Notes: generated by a model from the sequence alone, not told the origin. Shown: positions 1 to 8,851, numbered from the stretch's first letter. The stretch: 64,000 nucleotides of DNA from Herbaspirillum sp. ST 5-3 (GCF_004804275.1 NZ_STGI01000003.1:62001-126000), one strand, 5' to 3'. Program-made: numbers and translations.

Positions 1-42
1 GTTTCCGTACGAATCAAGCCGTTGTAAACTCGCGGCCCACAG

Positions 43-552
43 CTATACCTCGGTCTGTTCTGCAATCTAAAGCGAGTCATTGACCTCTATCGCAAGATAG
101 CGAACGGTGCTTTCAAGCTTGGTGTGCGCCAGCAGAAGCTGCACCGCACGCAGGTTCTTGGTCCTCCAGTAAATGAGCGTAGCTTTTGTGCGACGCATGG
201 TGTGAGTGCCATACGGTGATGGATCCAGACCAATCGATTTCACCCAGGATTCCACAATTCTCGCGTACTGCCGGGTCGAAAGATGGGGAGAGCTCGTAAG
301 CCGGCTCGGAAACAGGAACTGGTTGCCGGCCAAGTGCGCCTTTTCCATCCAGGACGCCAACGACGTCCGCGTTTGCTCGGTGATCTCAAACTGGACCGGA
401 CGCTTGGTCTTCTGCTGCATCACGATCGCACGTGGCAGTATTCGGTTTCCTTGCGCAATGTCACTTACTTTTAATCCAGTCAGATCGCATCCACGCAACT
501 TGCTTCCTATCGTCATTCCGTGTAAACGATGGCGCGCAGTGAGAGGGATCAC
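43..552 (-). pseudogene. Remnant of a small tyrosine recombinase/integrase
   Basis: This is the catalytic half of a phage-integrase-type tyrosine recombinase. Visible are the first-arginine region (LRGCDLTGLKVSDI), the H-x-x-R box (HTMRRTK) and the end box LLAHTKLESTVRYL with the nucleophilic Tyr. The N-terminal part is missing: the frame runs into the 3' end of senB without any family-like sequence. An in-frame TAG at 67-69 ends the protein after EVNDSL. Beyond it the same frame continues IAEQTEV to a second stop at 43-45, which is how intact relatives end as far as I remember, so a Glu codon seems to have become a stop. It is probably inactive and a scar of an earlier mobile element next to the sen genes. 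Confidence 0.7.
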
Positions 553-1523
553 CCCAACAAGTCGTCCGCCAGGTGTTGCGTCGCTTTTCGCTCGGCCTCA
601 GGGGAAAACAATGCCGACCTGGAGCGAGCCTGTTCCGTCAATTTGTGAAGCAGCCCCTGCGGATCGTTCTGGGACGAGCGACAGACAGTGAGAAGCGCGA
701 CCAAGGCGGTGGAGTCATTCCACCCAAAAAAGCCCCCATAGTCCTCTCCCAACAGCCCGGAATTGCCGTCGATACGTGAAGCAAGCACCGGTGTTCCGCT
801 GGTCAATGCCTCGATGACGACATGGGCTCCACCTTCCATCCGGCTGCAATGAACGAGCAGATGAGCGCGCTGAATGCGGTCGCGGGTCTTCGCATGCGGT
901 AGATTGCCGAGCCAGCGATAATTGGGACAGGCAGCCTGGGTCTCGGCGGCCTCATTTGCCAGTTCTGAATCCAACGCACCACCAATATGGTCGATAAAAA
1001 TATCGTCACGGTCGCCCAGCAGGCGGGCAGCGGCAAACAGCGTTTCCGGTGACTTCTCGGGACGCAGATGACCGACCATCACCACGCGCAAGTGGCGGCT
1101 CGTCTTGGTGAGCGGCTGGCGAGGAGGTGTGGATTGAAAGATGGCGCGGGTTTTGCCGCGGTACTCGGCAGGAAGGGCATTCTTCCCTAGCGGTTGCAGC
1201 ACTACAAGCTCCTGGGCCAGGGTTAGCGAGCGTTGCGCACCAACGTCGCTCTGGATGTCCCGATAGAGGTCGGTCCCGGTGAGAACCAGCCCGAGTCCGG
1301 CGCTGCCCCGATCTGCATACCAGGCGGCCACCGACTCGGCCGAACGGCGCGCATGCAAGGCAATCATAGCGTCGTCGCGCCCTGACTCCTCGTCGGGCCA
1401 AGTCTTCACCAAGCGGACCCGATACCTGCCGGCAAGGAAGCGCCCCCAGCGCTGAGCAGTCCGCCAATTGCCATTGTTGGCATCGGCCAGACGCGGAGTG
1501 ACAATCACAACTTGTGCTGACAT
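549..1523 (-). CDS. senB: SenB-like selenosugar synthase (glycosyltransferase)
   Basis: A glycosyltransferase of about 324 residues with a GT-B (GT4-like) layout. An N-terminal Rossmann part starts MSAQVVIVTPRLADANNGNW, and a C-terminal donor-site part has VVMVGHLRPEKSPETLFAA and MEGGAHVVIEALTSGTPVLAS. This fits SenB, which joins selenophosphate to UDP-GlcNAc/UDP-Glc to make a selenosugar for selenoneine; that function is knowledge of the family. The key support is the divergent senA starting only about 15 bp away. The start at 1523 was chosen because family homology begins with MSAQVVIV. senC (a selenophosphate synthetase) is not visible; it may lie outside the window or be supplied in trans by selD. 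Confidence 0.8.
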   Translation of the reverse strand: MSAQVVIVTPRLADANNGNWRTAQRWGRFLAGRYRVRLVKTWPDEESGRDDAMIALHARRSAESVAAWYADRGSAGLGLVLTGTDLYRDIQSDVGAQRSLTLAQELVVLQPLGKNALPAEYRGKTRAIFQSTPPRQPLTKTSRHLRVVMVGHLRPEKSPETLFAAARLLGDRDDIFIDHIGGALDSELANEAAETQAACPNYRWLGNLPHAKTRDRIQRAHLLVHCSRMEGGAHVVIEALTSGTPVLASRIDGNSGLLGEDYGGFFGWNDSTALVALLTVCRSSQNDPQGLLHKLTEQARSRSALFSPEAERKATQHLADDLLG

Positions 1524-1537
1524 TGGGAGTCCTTTTC

Positions 1538-2695
1538 GTGGTGACCTATTATTCCATTGCCCGCCGAGCCAGGGAAGGCGATGCTGCCTTTCTCGCCAGA
1601 GCACTCCAAGACACTCGTCAGCGCACGCTCGGACTGCTCAAAGCTTATGTCACCCAATTCGGCCCGGAACTGGCCGTTCCATACTTGAAAGAAATAAACC
1701 CTCCCCGGTGGGAGGCCGGCCATATCGCTTGGTTCTACGATTTCTGGCTGGCCCGGAACCAGCACCGGAACGCGGGGATTAGCTGTGATCCCGACCATCC
1801 CCGCCCCGAAGGTCGCTTGCCTGGTGCCGACGCCCTCTACGACTCAAGCCATGTCGCCCACTCAACGCGATGGGGCTTGCCCTTGCCAGACCTTGCGGCT
1901 ACCCGCGCTTATCTTGCCGAGAGCTTGGAGGCGACCCTCACCTTGCTAAGCGATGCTTCCGACACATCGGAGGGCCTGTACTTCTTTCGCCTGTCGCTGT
2001 TCCACGAAGATATGCATGCCGAGGCCCTTACCTACACGGCCCAGACGCTTGATGTTCCGTTGCCACGCCATCTGCGGCCTTGGGAGAGGCGGCTGGCACA
2101 AGCCACGGACCTCCACATTGCCGGGGCGATCTTTCCCCTGGGTTATCAGGGCACCGGCTTCGCCTTCGACAACGAATTGAATGCGCATGAGGTTGCACTG
2201 GCGCCTTTCACCATCGATGCCGTGCCGGTTAGTTGGCGCCGTTTCTTGCCGGCTGTGGAGGCCGGGGCCGTAGCGATACCGCGTTATCTACGCCAGGCTG
2301 ACGGCACTTGGCAGGCATTACGCTTCGGCAATTGGGAAGCGCTTGATCTCGACGCCGCGGCAGTGCATTTGACTTGGCATGAGGCTGTCGCATGGTGCCG
2401 ATGGGCTGGGCGCCGCCTCCCAACTGAGGCCGAGTGGGAATGCGCCGCAATGAGCGCGCCGGGATTTACCTGGGGCGACGTTTGGGAATGGACAGCGAGC
2501 CGCTTCGCTCCCTTCTCGGGGTTTGTCGCCCATCCCTACCGCGACTACTCGCGCTTCGGTTTCGAGGAACAACGCTATGTGTTGAAGGGGGCGAGTCGGG
2601 CCACCAACCCGCGCATAGCGCATCCCAACTACCGTAACTTTTTCCAGCCCGAGCGGGCCGACATACACACGGGATTCCGCAGCTGCGCCCTCTGA
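1538..2695 (+). CDS. senA: SenA-like selenoneine synthase (EgtB/FGE-sulfatase family)
   Basis: About 385 residues with the two-domain plan of EgtB-type enzymes. A DinB-like N-terminal domain carries the iron-binding histidines (EAGHIAWFYDFW near residue 60; FHEDMHAEALTY near 150). A C-terminal formylglycine-generating-enzyme fold has RLPTEAEWECAA, WGDVWEWTASRF and TGFRSCAL. EgtB-type enzymes form a C-S bond on hercynine; SenA forms the C-Se bond from hercynine and selenosugar. The adjacent SenB-like gene favours SenA over EgtB. No ATG fits the homology, so I chose GTG at 1538 (GTG at 1541 is equally possible), 8 bp behind GGGAG. An EgtD supplying hercynine is not in the window. Confidence 0.78.
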   Translation: MVTYYSIARRAREGDAAFLARALQDTRQRTLGLLKAYVTQFGPELAVPYLKEINPPRWEAGHIAWFYDFWLARNQHRNAGISCDPDHPRPEGRLPGADALYDSSHVAHSTRWGLPLPDLAATRAYLAESLEATLTLLSDASDTSEGLYFFRLSLFHEDMHAEALTYTAQTLDVPLPRHLRPWERRLAQATDLHIAGAIFPLGYQGTGFAFDNELNAHEVALAPFTIDAVPVSWRRFLPAVEAGAVAIPRYLRQADGTWQALRFGNWEALDLDAAAVHLTWHEAVAWCRWAGRRLPTEAEWECAAMSAPGFTWGDVWEWTASRFAPFSGFVAHPYRDYSRFGFEEQRYVLKGASRATNPRIAHPNYRNFFQPERADIHTGFRSCAL

Positions 2696-2724
2696 ATCTA
2701 TCCGTTCTTGGATGGCTGCCGCGA

Positions 2725-3330
2725 TTAAGCTGCGGGAGCCCCGGGCTTTCGAGCAATGAGGGTGACAAAGGATTTCACCGTGTCTCCTGGGGCGGGAAAG
2801 TCATCGAAGGACTCGCTCAAGACCTCCCAGCCTGCGAAGACTTCCTTTATCTCATCCCCCTTGAAGAGGCTATACCGCCCCGGGTCGAACATGCCGAGGA
2901 AGGTCGTGCCTTCGATCAGCACGTTGATAATGGCTACGCCGCCGGTCCGCACCCGGGCCTGCAATTGCGCCAGCTGCCGGCGTGCCGTTTCGCAGTCGAA
3001 GAACATCAGCAGGCCAATGGACACGACCGTATCGAAGTCTTCATTGATCTCGTACGCCCGTAGGTCCGCCTCGATGGCCTGGATGTCGAGCCCTTCCTGC
3101 TTAGCCAGGGCAGCCAAGTGCTGGATTGCCGTCGGCGCCGCATCGAGTGCCAGAACCGAACACCCCTGGCGTGCCGCGACGACCGCAAGGTTGCCCAGGC
3201 CACAGCCAAAATCCAGCAGGCGTCCTTGCAGGTGCGGCAGTGCTGCCTTCTCAAAGGGATTCAGCGCCATTTCGCTTTTTGCGACCTGCTTGCGGAATTG
3301 GGTCTCGAAGAACTCGACACTCTTGCTCAT
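2725..3330 (-). CDS. Class I SAM-dependent methyltransferase, TehB-like
   Basis: About 201 residues with a Rossmann methyltransferase fold. Motif I is LLDFGCGLGNLAVVAA (residues ~40-55), the acidic ribose-binding loop is VLALDAAP, and motif IV is FDTVVSIGLLMFF. This group resembles TehB-type tellurite/selenite methyltransferases, but the sequence does not fix the substrate. It converges with senA (30 bp between the stops), so a role in selenium or chalcogen methylation is tempting but only inferred. In-frame ATGs also exist at 3345 and 3366; I prefer 3330 (MSKSVEFFETQF) because relatives begin close to VEFFETQF. Confidence 0.7.
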   Translation of the reverse strand: MSKSVEFFETQFRKQVAKSEMALNPFEKAALPHLQGRLLDFGCGLGNLAVVAARQGCSVLALDAAPTAIQHLAALAKQEGLDIQAIEADLRAYEINEDFDTVVSIGLLMFFDCETARRQLAQLQARVRTGGVAIINVLIEGTTFLGMFDPGRYSLFKGDEIKEVFAGWEVLSESFDDFPAPGDTVKSFVTLIARKPGAPAA

Positions 3331-3366
3331 CGTCTTTAGGTCCATGGAAAGCGGTGATTCTCTCAT

Positions 3367-3842
3367 GCCATACCCTGGAACTGGGTAGGGACGGACTGGT
3401 AGGTATTTTATGAGCGTTTGGTCTGGCCGACCACTAGGCGTCGTGGTGTTGCCCTGGAACGTCAGCTAGGCGTGGTAGTTCTGACGGTTGATCTTCCGCT
3501 TTGCGCAGCGGGCGAATGACCGGAACTGGCAGATTGTCGCCCGTCAGCTTTGTTGCGGCAACGATCGGTGCTGAACACAGAGCTGCCTGTGGGACCGATT
3601 TTTTGTCCGACGAACGATCGGCTGCAAGAAAATCAGCGGCTCAAAAGAAACGGTAATGGTGGCGTTGAACTAGTGATCACCGCGTCGCAATGGTGCTGAT
3701 GTCGTCGGAACTACTCCGCTAACTTGCCGCACCTGCCTACGACGACGAAATTGCTGAAGACGAAGTAGCGGAATGGCTGCGGACGTCGAATCGGACTGGG
3801 TGATTACTCGGACCGTTACCTGCAGCGGCCAAATCGAATAGC
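3367..3842. other. Non-coding or decayed stretch
   Basis: About 475 bases without a convincing gene on either strand. A short frame around 3710-3800 on the + strand (AYDDEIAEDEVAEWLRTSN) reads like protein but is closed by stops and was not recognised. It lies between the methyltransferase and a phospholipase-D-like fragment, so it is probably eroded mobile DNA. Confidence 0.4.
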
Positions 3843-3947
3843 GAGAACGTGCTCGTCATCTGGAACAACCCGGAATTGGCCTCCTCCTACCTGCGCCACT
3901 GGGAGGACCGATTCGCGCAGGGCGTCGATGACAAGTCGAGCTATTGA
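3843..3947 (+). pseudogene. C-terminal scrap of a phospholipase-D/Nuc-like protein
   Basis: The + strand frame reads ENVLVIWNNPELASSYLRHW, then EDRFAQGVDDKSSY and a TGA. This resembles the end of PLD-family endonuclease-like proteins, where the second HKD motif is followed by a segment of the type ENVLVI.N.PELA..Y...W. Nothing upstream in frame looks like the catalytic part. About 35 codons remain. The identification rests on memory of the family tail. Confidence 0.4.
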
Positions 3948-3983
3948 AGCGAAACGCTTGGTGCGGTTGGAGGATGCCAGTTG

Positions 3984-5170
3984 CTATGCAAACGCGATTG
4001 GCACATCGCTCCACCTTGTCGTGTAGCTGGGTGTTTTTCGTTCTCGTTTCATTTCCCAACCGTGGTGTATTCCGGTCGATCCCACGGTCACGGTGTCTCG
4101 TCCAAACGAAGCATTGATTGCATCGATCGCGGCCATCAACTGGTCAGATTTTTTGCCTGTGCCGTGTGCAGAAAACAGCAGGCCTTGCTGCTGCGAAGAC
4201 GCATCGGACAACCCGCTCAACATGACGCCCGCCTTTTTATAGTAGAAACCTGGCCGATAGATCTGCTCCAGACCATAGTGCGCGGCGCGCACCAGTCGTC
4301 GCGTGTCGCCTGTCGGATGCGTCAAGGGGATAGTCATCGCATTGCTGTATTGAGGATCGGAGGCGCGAAACGGGTTGGTCTGGACAAACACCTGAATGGT
4401 CTCGCAGACGGAATGCTGGGCGCGTAGCTTTTCGGCGGCACGTGCCACGTAACTGGACACCGCCTCGCGCAATGCGTTCAGGGTCGTCACCAGTTCGCCA
4501 AACGACCTGGAACTGATGATTTGCTTCTTTGGTGGCATCACTTCGTCCAGCGCAAGGCAGGACAAACCGCGCAATTCGTGCCCTGTACGCTCCATGACAA
4601 CGCCGAAATGCGAGCGTAACCAGCGTGGCGATGCGTCCCGCAGGTGCTTCACCGTCTCGATGCCGGCTGCTAGCAGTTGCGCTTCGATGCGCCGACCGAC
4701 GCCCCAGACTTCGCCGACGTCGATCGCCGCCATCAAGGCATCGACTTCGCCCGGTGGCAGGGATGTCAGGTCGCAGACGCCGCAGAATTCCGGACGCTTT
4801 TTTGCGATGTGGTTGGCGAGCTTGGCTAACGTCTTGCTTTGGCCGATGCCGACGCACACCGGCACGCCGATCCATTGGCGTACCCGCTGCCGAATGTCCT
4901 GTCCCATCGCTTCACGCGACCGCCACAGGCCATCGAGCCCGCGCAAGCCGAGAAAGCATTCATCGATCGAATAGATTTCGGTAACCGGACTATATTCGCG
5001 CAATACAGTCATGATGCGATTGCTCATGTCGCCATACAGCGTGTAGTTGCTCGATAACGCGACAATTCCGTGCCGCCTCGCGAGTTCCTTCAGCTTGAAC
5101 CAGGGCTCGCCCATTTTGACGCCGAGCGCCTTAACCTCGTTGGACCTGGCCACAGCGCAACCGTCATTAT
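3984..5170 (-). pseudogene. umuC: umuC 3' part, separated from its 5' end by an 11.4 kb element
   Basis: This covers most of a Y-family DNA polymerase V catalytic subunit, about 395 codons. It begins in mid-gene at NDGCAVARSNEVKALGVKMG; YSIDECFLGLRG (catalytic SIDE box), a helix-hairpin-helix region and the little-finger domain up to the natural stop follow. The missing start ([16 protein letters not shown] to VVVLSNN) lies at 16569-16687 on the same strand. Joining the pieces at the shared TTAT restores ...LSNNDGC... in frame. The first possible start inside this piece (ATG near 5153) would yield a protein lacking the first catalytic aspartate, so it should be inactive. Confidence 0.9.
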
Positions 5171-5178
5171 GTATGAAT

Positions 5179-5194
5179 GATGCTAACTGTTAGT
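5179..5194 (+). repeat. Left subterminal inverted repeat of the island
   Basis: GATGCTAACTGTTAGT, 8 bp inside the left junction. Read inwards, it matches GATTGAACTGTAAGT at the right end (GAT, AACTGT and AGT shared). It contains the perfect small dyad CTAAC-T-GTTAG. A likely recombinase core-flanking site. Confidence 0.55.
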
Positions 5195-5436
5195 ATTTCG
5201 CAACTCCCTGATTTTGCAGCAACATTCCCAACTTACACATTTTGAGCTTTTTGCCCATCTAAAGCCCTGCAAATTTGGGCATTGGTAGCGGCATGCTCAG
5301 CATCATAACCATTCGGTTCAGTGCTGATAGCTTACGGCAGGAATCCGCACTAAACCAGTCATTGCTCAGATTCAGTTGACTGTCGGAAATCGACTCAAAG
5401 CAGCCATACGATATGCCGGAAAATGAACGATTCGGG

Positions 5437-5781
5437 CTACATTTTCAGAGATAATTCGCATCGAAACAGGACAGCATGCACCTTATGCAGTTCATGCTCA
5501 TGGTCCTTCAGGAATTTGCGCAGCTTCTGTTCCGTGTCGATCAACTCCAGGCATTGCGGATGGCGCATCGAACCGCCTTCCAATGAATGATGACTGATGC
5601 GTTCCCCCTGAAGGTAGCCCGCATCGACATGATGCAGAATGGCCTGCCTGACGCCTAGCCGCCGGGCGTAGGAGAGCAGATGATGCGCTAAGCTCGGTGC
5701 GGCGAAGCGATGCCAGAAGCGCGTAGCACGTGCTTTCGCGGATAAGGGGAAATAGAGTCGAAGGGCGGCAAGGTCTTGCAT
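5437..5781 (-). CDS. Small DUF190-like (PII-like) protein downstream of clcF
   Basis: A 114-residue soluble protein with no signal peptide or membrane segment. The pattern (LRLYFPLSAKARA near the start, LAHHLLSYARRLGVRQAILHH, then GYLQGERISHHSLEGG) is what I would expect of a divergent DUF190/PII-like fold: an opening beta strand, a long helix ending in G-[IV]-x-x-A, and a loop with HH. It starts 22 bp after the clcF stop, so it is co-transcribed and under the same fluoride riboswitch. A clear DUF190 protein lies elsewhere in this island (8474-8797), which makes a second, distant member plausible. The family assignment is tentative; the gene itself looks real. Confidence 0.55.
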   Translation of the reverse strand: MQDLAALRLYFPLSAKARATRFWHRFAAPSLAHHLLSYARRLGVRQAILHHVDAGYLQGERISHHSLEGGSMRHPQCLELIDTEQKLRKFLKDHEHELHKVHAVLFRCELSLKM

Positions 5782-5802
5782 GATGGCCTGGAATCTCGTG
5801 GG

Positions 5803-7116
5803 TTAAAGGGGCGCATTGTCTTGTTCGGCCTGCTTGCGCAGCTTGCTACGATAGTAGGCAACCTCACCGAGCTTGATCCCTTCAGGGAAGTGACGGTGCT
5901 TAGAGTGACCTACACGCTGAGCGCGATAGATGCCGGTATGCCCGGAAAATAGATAGCTGACGACGCAAGCTATTCCGGCATAAGGGCCAATTTCTGGGCC
6001 AAACAACTCAATGGCCATGATGGTCGAGGCAATCGGCGTATTGGCGGCCCCGGCAAAGACAGCCACGAATCCGAGCACTGCCAGCATGGAAAACGGCTGT
6101 TGCAGGATCGGTGCAAGCGCGTTGCCAAGAGTGGCACCGATATAGAACAACGGCGTTACTTCTCCTCCCTTGAAACCTGTGCCGAGCGAGCCGATTGTGA
6201 AGACCATCTTTCCAGCGAAGTCCCACCATGGCAATTGCTGCTGGAAAGACTCGACAATGGTCGGGATACCGAGGCCGATGTATCGATGTGTGCTGATGGC
6301 CCAGACGGCGACGGCAACGACAATGCCGCCGATGAAGGGGCGCAACGGCGCATAGGCCACACGCTGTTTCATGAAGTCGGACAGTCCGTGCGTGGCATTC
6401 GCAAACAGCATCCCGACCAGCCCGAAAACAATCCCAGCAACAATCGTCGCGGCCAGGCTCCATGCAGAGATGTGGGGGATGACAGAAACGACGTAGTGCG
6501 TATGGTGAATGCCCCACAACAGACCGACCTGGTCGGCGACGATGGCGGCAATGAAGCACGGCAGGATGGCGTCGTAACGCATGCGACCAATAGCCAGCAC
6601 TTCAAGGCCGAAGATCGCTCCGGCCAATGGCGTTCCGAAGACTGACGAGAAGCCCGCACTGATACCGGCCATGATAAGCAGCCGGCGCTTTTGCTGGTCC
6701 ATGCGGAAGATGTGCGTCAATTGATCGGCCAGCGCGCCGCCCATCTGTACCGCCGTTCCCTCGCGCCCGACCGATGCGCCGAACAGATGGGAGAGGATGG
6801 TCCCGCCGAGCACCAGCGGCGCCATCCTCAGCGGAATGACTTTTTTGGGATCGTGGATCTCATCGATGATGAGGTTATTGCCGCCTTCGACATTCTTGCC
6901 GAGTTGCAGGTAGATCCAGCCGACTGTGAAGCCGGCCACCGGCAACAGCCAGATAATCCACGGGTGAGATTCGCGCCAGGCGGTCGCCCACTCCAGCGAA
7001 AACAGGAAAAGTGCGGATGCGGTGCCGGCCAGGGTAGCGACGATAACCGCAAAAAGGAGCCACTTGCCCATGTAGGGCAGCAGATCGACTTGTTCAGGAT
7101 ATTTGGAGTGTTTCAT
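5803..7116 (-). CDS. CLC-F type fluoride/proton antiporter
   Basis: A 437-residue polytopic membrane protein of the CLC family with about 12 membrane-associated helices. The ion-pathway signatures are FGASVGREGTAVQMGG (with the GREGT gating glutamate) and ISAGFSSVFGTPLAGAIFGLEV. The absence of the classical GSGIP serine loop and the short, CBS-less C-terminus fit the CLC-F clade, which exports F- in exchange for H+. The upstream fluoride riboswitch (7169-7265) is independent support. It is the first gene after that switch and is followed by the 114-residue protein. A product for inner-membrane fluoride efflux is the best reading; the symbol eriC-F is sometimes used. Confidence 0.88.
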   Translation of the reverse strand: MKHSKYPEQVDLLPYMGKWLLFAVIVATLAGTASALFLFSLEWATAWRESHPWIIWLLPVAGFTVGWIYLQLGKNVEGGNNLIIDEIHDPKKVIPLRMAPLVLGGTILSHLFGASVGREGTAVQMGGALADQLTHIFRMDQQKRRLLIMAGISAGFSSVFGTPLAGAIFGLEVLAIGRMRYDAILPCFIAAIVADQVGLLWGIHHTHYVVSVIPHISAWSLAATIVAGIVFGLVGMLFANATHGLSDFMKQRVAYAPLRPFIGGIVVAVAVWAISTHRYIGLGIPTIVESFQQQLPWWDFAGKMVFTIGSLGTGFKGGEVTPLFYIGATLGNALAPILQQPFSMLAVLGFVAVFAGAANTPIASTIMAIELFGPEIGPYAGIACVVSYLFSGHTGIYRAQRVGHSKHRHFPEGIKLGEVAYYRSKLRKQAEQDNAPL

Positions 7117-7168
7117 GACACCAGGTTTGTTGTTTGCAAATCCTGGTCATGTGAAGCGGCGGGCGAAC

Positions 7169-7265
7169 ACCTACAGCTCCCATGACTAGGAACGACTGTA
7201 GGCATCATCAGCTACCCGGTTAATGGGCGGCGGTTCGAGGAGGAATGCCATCTCCGTAGCCGGGT
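7169..7265 (-). promoter_or_regulatory. Fluoride riboswitch (crcB motif) upstream of clcF
   Basis: On the minus strand the conserved aptamer parts appear in order: GGAGATGGCATTCCTCC, then GAACCGCC, then GCTGATGATGCCTAC. These are the hallmarks of the fluoride riboswitch. The expression platform is visible: CTGTAGG (+ strand 7196-7202, the 3' strand of the aptamer) can pair with CCTACAG at 7170-7176, so fluoride binding and the downstream hairpin compete for the same bases. It lies 53 bp before the clcF start. Confidence 0.93.
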
Positions 7266-7337
7266 GATTGTATGGTATCCCCCCCGACATTGACAACCGT
7301 AACTGCCGCCCGTACGGCGCAGCAGGTGATTTTGATC

Positions 7338-7769
7338 CTAAAAGACAATAATGACGATGGATCCGGCGACAATCAGCGAGCCTCCGAGCGCAACGGGCCA
7401 AGTCAGCTTTTCGCCGACGAAAACGATGCCGAGCACGATGGCAAACGCGACGCTGAGCTTGTCAATCGGAGCAACCTTGCTCACAGGGCCAAGCTGCAAG
7501 GCCCGGTAATAGCACAGCCACGACAGCCCGGTAGCGATTCCGGACAGCACGAGGAACAGCCAACTGTAGGAGGAAATGGCGTTCGGCTTCTGCCATTCCG
7601 CTCGTAAGGACAAGATCGCGGCGGTGACCAGCAAAATGACGATGGTCCGGATGAAGGTCGCCATATTGGAATTCATGCCGGCGACGCCGAGCTTGCCGAA
7701 CAAGGCCGTCAGTGCAGCGAAGAATGCCGATCCCAATGCAAACCATACCCAGCTTGGAAGAAGATTCAT
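7338..7769 (-). CDS. Half-size EamA/DMT-superfamily membrane protein
   Basis: A 143-residue, nearly all-hydrophobic protein with one EamA unit of about five helices. It begins MNLLPSWVWFALGSAFFAALTAL, with the family feature SWLCYYRALQLGPVSKVAPIDKLS and the end GGSLIVAGSIVIIVF. Full DMT transporters have two such units in tandem, so this one would have to dimerise. A GGAGG lies directly before the start at 7769. It sits between crcB (82 bp upstream, same strand) and the clcF riboswitch, so it is probably read from the crcB riboswitch transcript. The substrate is unknown; context suggests a role in fluoride tolerance, but families of this kind also move metabolites. Confidence 0.72.
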   Translation of the reverse strand: MNLLPSWVWFALGSAFFAALTALFGKLGVAGMNSNMATFIRTIVILLVTAAILSLRAEWQKPNAISSYSWLFLVLSGIATGLSWLCYYRALQLGPVSKVAPIDKLSVAFAIVLGIVFVGEKLTWPVALGGSLIVAGSIVIIVF

Positions 7770-7850
7770 GAAGCCTCCAAAAATATCCGATCAACTGAAA
7801 ACACGCTGCCGTATCAATGCACTTTTGATGTACACGTGACGTGTAGCCGG

Positions 7851-8234
7851 TCAGGCATCATAGATGAGCGATACGCTCAGAATGCCGAGCATTGTCATGC
7901 TTAACGACCCTGCGACATGGACTGCAATCGCGCCACATGCCCACGCCAGGCGGCCCTCCTGGAAGAGCGCGATGACTTCCGCGGAAAAGGTCGAGAAGGT
8001 CGTCAGGCCTCCAAGGAATCCGGTTACCACGAGCAGGCGGATTTCAGGAGTTAGTGCGGGATGTTCTGCGAAAAAGGCGACGGCAACGCCGATCAGGTAG
8101 CCCCCTAGTAGATTGGCGACCAGCGTGCCAGGAGGGATTGCCGGAAACAACGCATTGAGCAGATTGCCGAGTTCCCAGCGAAGCAACGCGCCGAGACTGG
8201 CACCAATGGCGATTGCAGCAATGGATGTAAGCAC
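7851..8234 (-). CDS. crcB: CrcB/Fluc fluoride channel
   Basis: A 127-residue protein with four membrane helices, the normal size for CrcB (FluC). Characteristic segments are [13 protein letters not shown] near the N-terminus, [20 protein letters not shown] (the Asn of GTLxxN), and [15 protein letters not shown] with the phenylalanines that line the fluoride pores. Fluc proteins are dual-topology dimers passing F- passively out of acid-loaded cells. The start is GTG at 8234. A fluoride riboswitch ends 39 bp upstream. With clcF this gives the island both a channel and an antiporter for the same ion. Confidence 0.93.
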   Translation of the reverse strand: MLTSIAAIAIGASLGALLRWELGNLLNALFPAIPPGTLVANLLGGYLIGVAVAFFAEHPALTPEIRLLVVTGFLGGLTTFSTFSAEVIALFQEGRLAWACGAIAVHVAGSLSMTMLGILSVSLIYDA

Positions 8235-8272
8235 GATACCTGTCCTTTCATGTTGTTACCTGGACAGGTCGA

Positions 8273-8370
8273 GCCTACGTATCCCCATCCAGGGTGTAAC
8301 GTAGGCATCATCAGTCAACTGTTGCGCACAGCGACGGTTCAGGGAGGAATGCCATCTCCGATAATCAAAA
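8273..8370 (-). promoter_or_regulatory. Fluoride riboswitch upstream of crcB
   Basis: The minus strand shows GGAGATGGCATTCCTCC, GAACCGTC and GACTGATGATGCCTACG, the same aptamer as before clcF. The 3' aptamer strand ACGTAGGC (+ strand 8299-8306) is complementary to GCCTACGT at 8273-8280, so it has the same type of competing hairpin. The remaining aptamer arm differs between the two copies, so they are not a recent duplication of an identical block. Confidence 0.93.
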
Positions 8371-8473
8371 CTTTACCAGAGTTGTCCGTCTCGGACCAAT
8401 GATCCTGCCGCTGTGCGCTGTCGTTCAATTTGCCTATACTCGTGATAAGGCCATTTCTTTCCGGGAGAACGCA

Positions 8474-8797
8474 ATGAAAGGCTATCAGCTTGAGTTTTTC
8501 ACAGAACAGAACAAACGACACGGGCATGCGGCGCTTTATCAATGGCTGATCGAAACTGCCCGCGCGCAGGGCATTCGTGGCGCGACTGTATTTATGGGAG
8601 CAATCGGTTTTGGCCATCACCGGCGATTCCATGCCGCGCATTTCTTCGAACTGGCAGACCAGCCGGTAGAGGTCACAATGGTGGTCAGCGAAGAAGAAGC
8701 GGACAGGCTCTTCGCATCCCTTGAGAGCGAGGGCGTCCATTTGTTCTATGTGAAGCTGCCGGTGGAGTTCGGCGAAATTGGGATGCCAGCCGCTTGA
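8474..8797 (+). CDS. DUF190 protein, CrcB-associated
   Basis: A 107-residue soluble protein: MKGYQLEFFTEQNKRHGHAA, then LIETARAQGIRGATVFMGAIGFGHH, HFFELADQPVEVTMVVSEEEADRLF and the end FYVKLPVEFGEIG. This is a textbook DUF190 member, a PII-like fold often encoded beside crcB. It may be a small regulatory or accessory partner of the channel; no activity is established that I know of. The start at 8474 follows GGGAGAACGC. It is divergent from the crcB riboswitch transcript; the promoter must lie close to 8400-8460. I see no third fluoride riboswitch on this strand. Confidence 0.85.
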   Translation: MKGYQLEFFTEQNKRHGHAALYQWLIETARAQGIRGATVFMGAIGFGHHRRFHAAHFFELADQPVEVTMVVSEEEADRLFASLESEGVHLFYVKLPVEFGEIGMPAA

Positions 8798-8851
8798 GAC
8801 CCTTTCGTGCCGTACCGCTCAATGGTCCGTTTAGGGCAATTCAGGGGCAAG

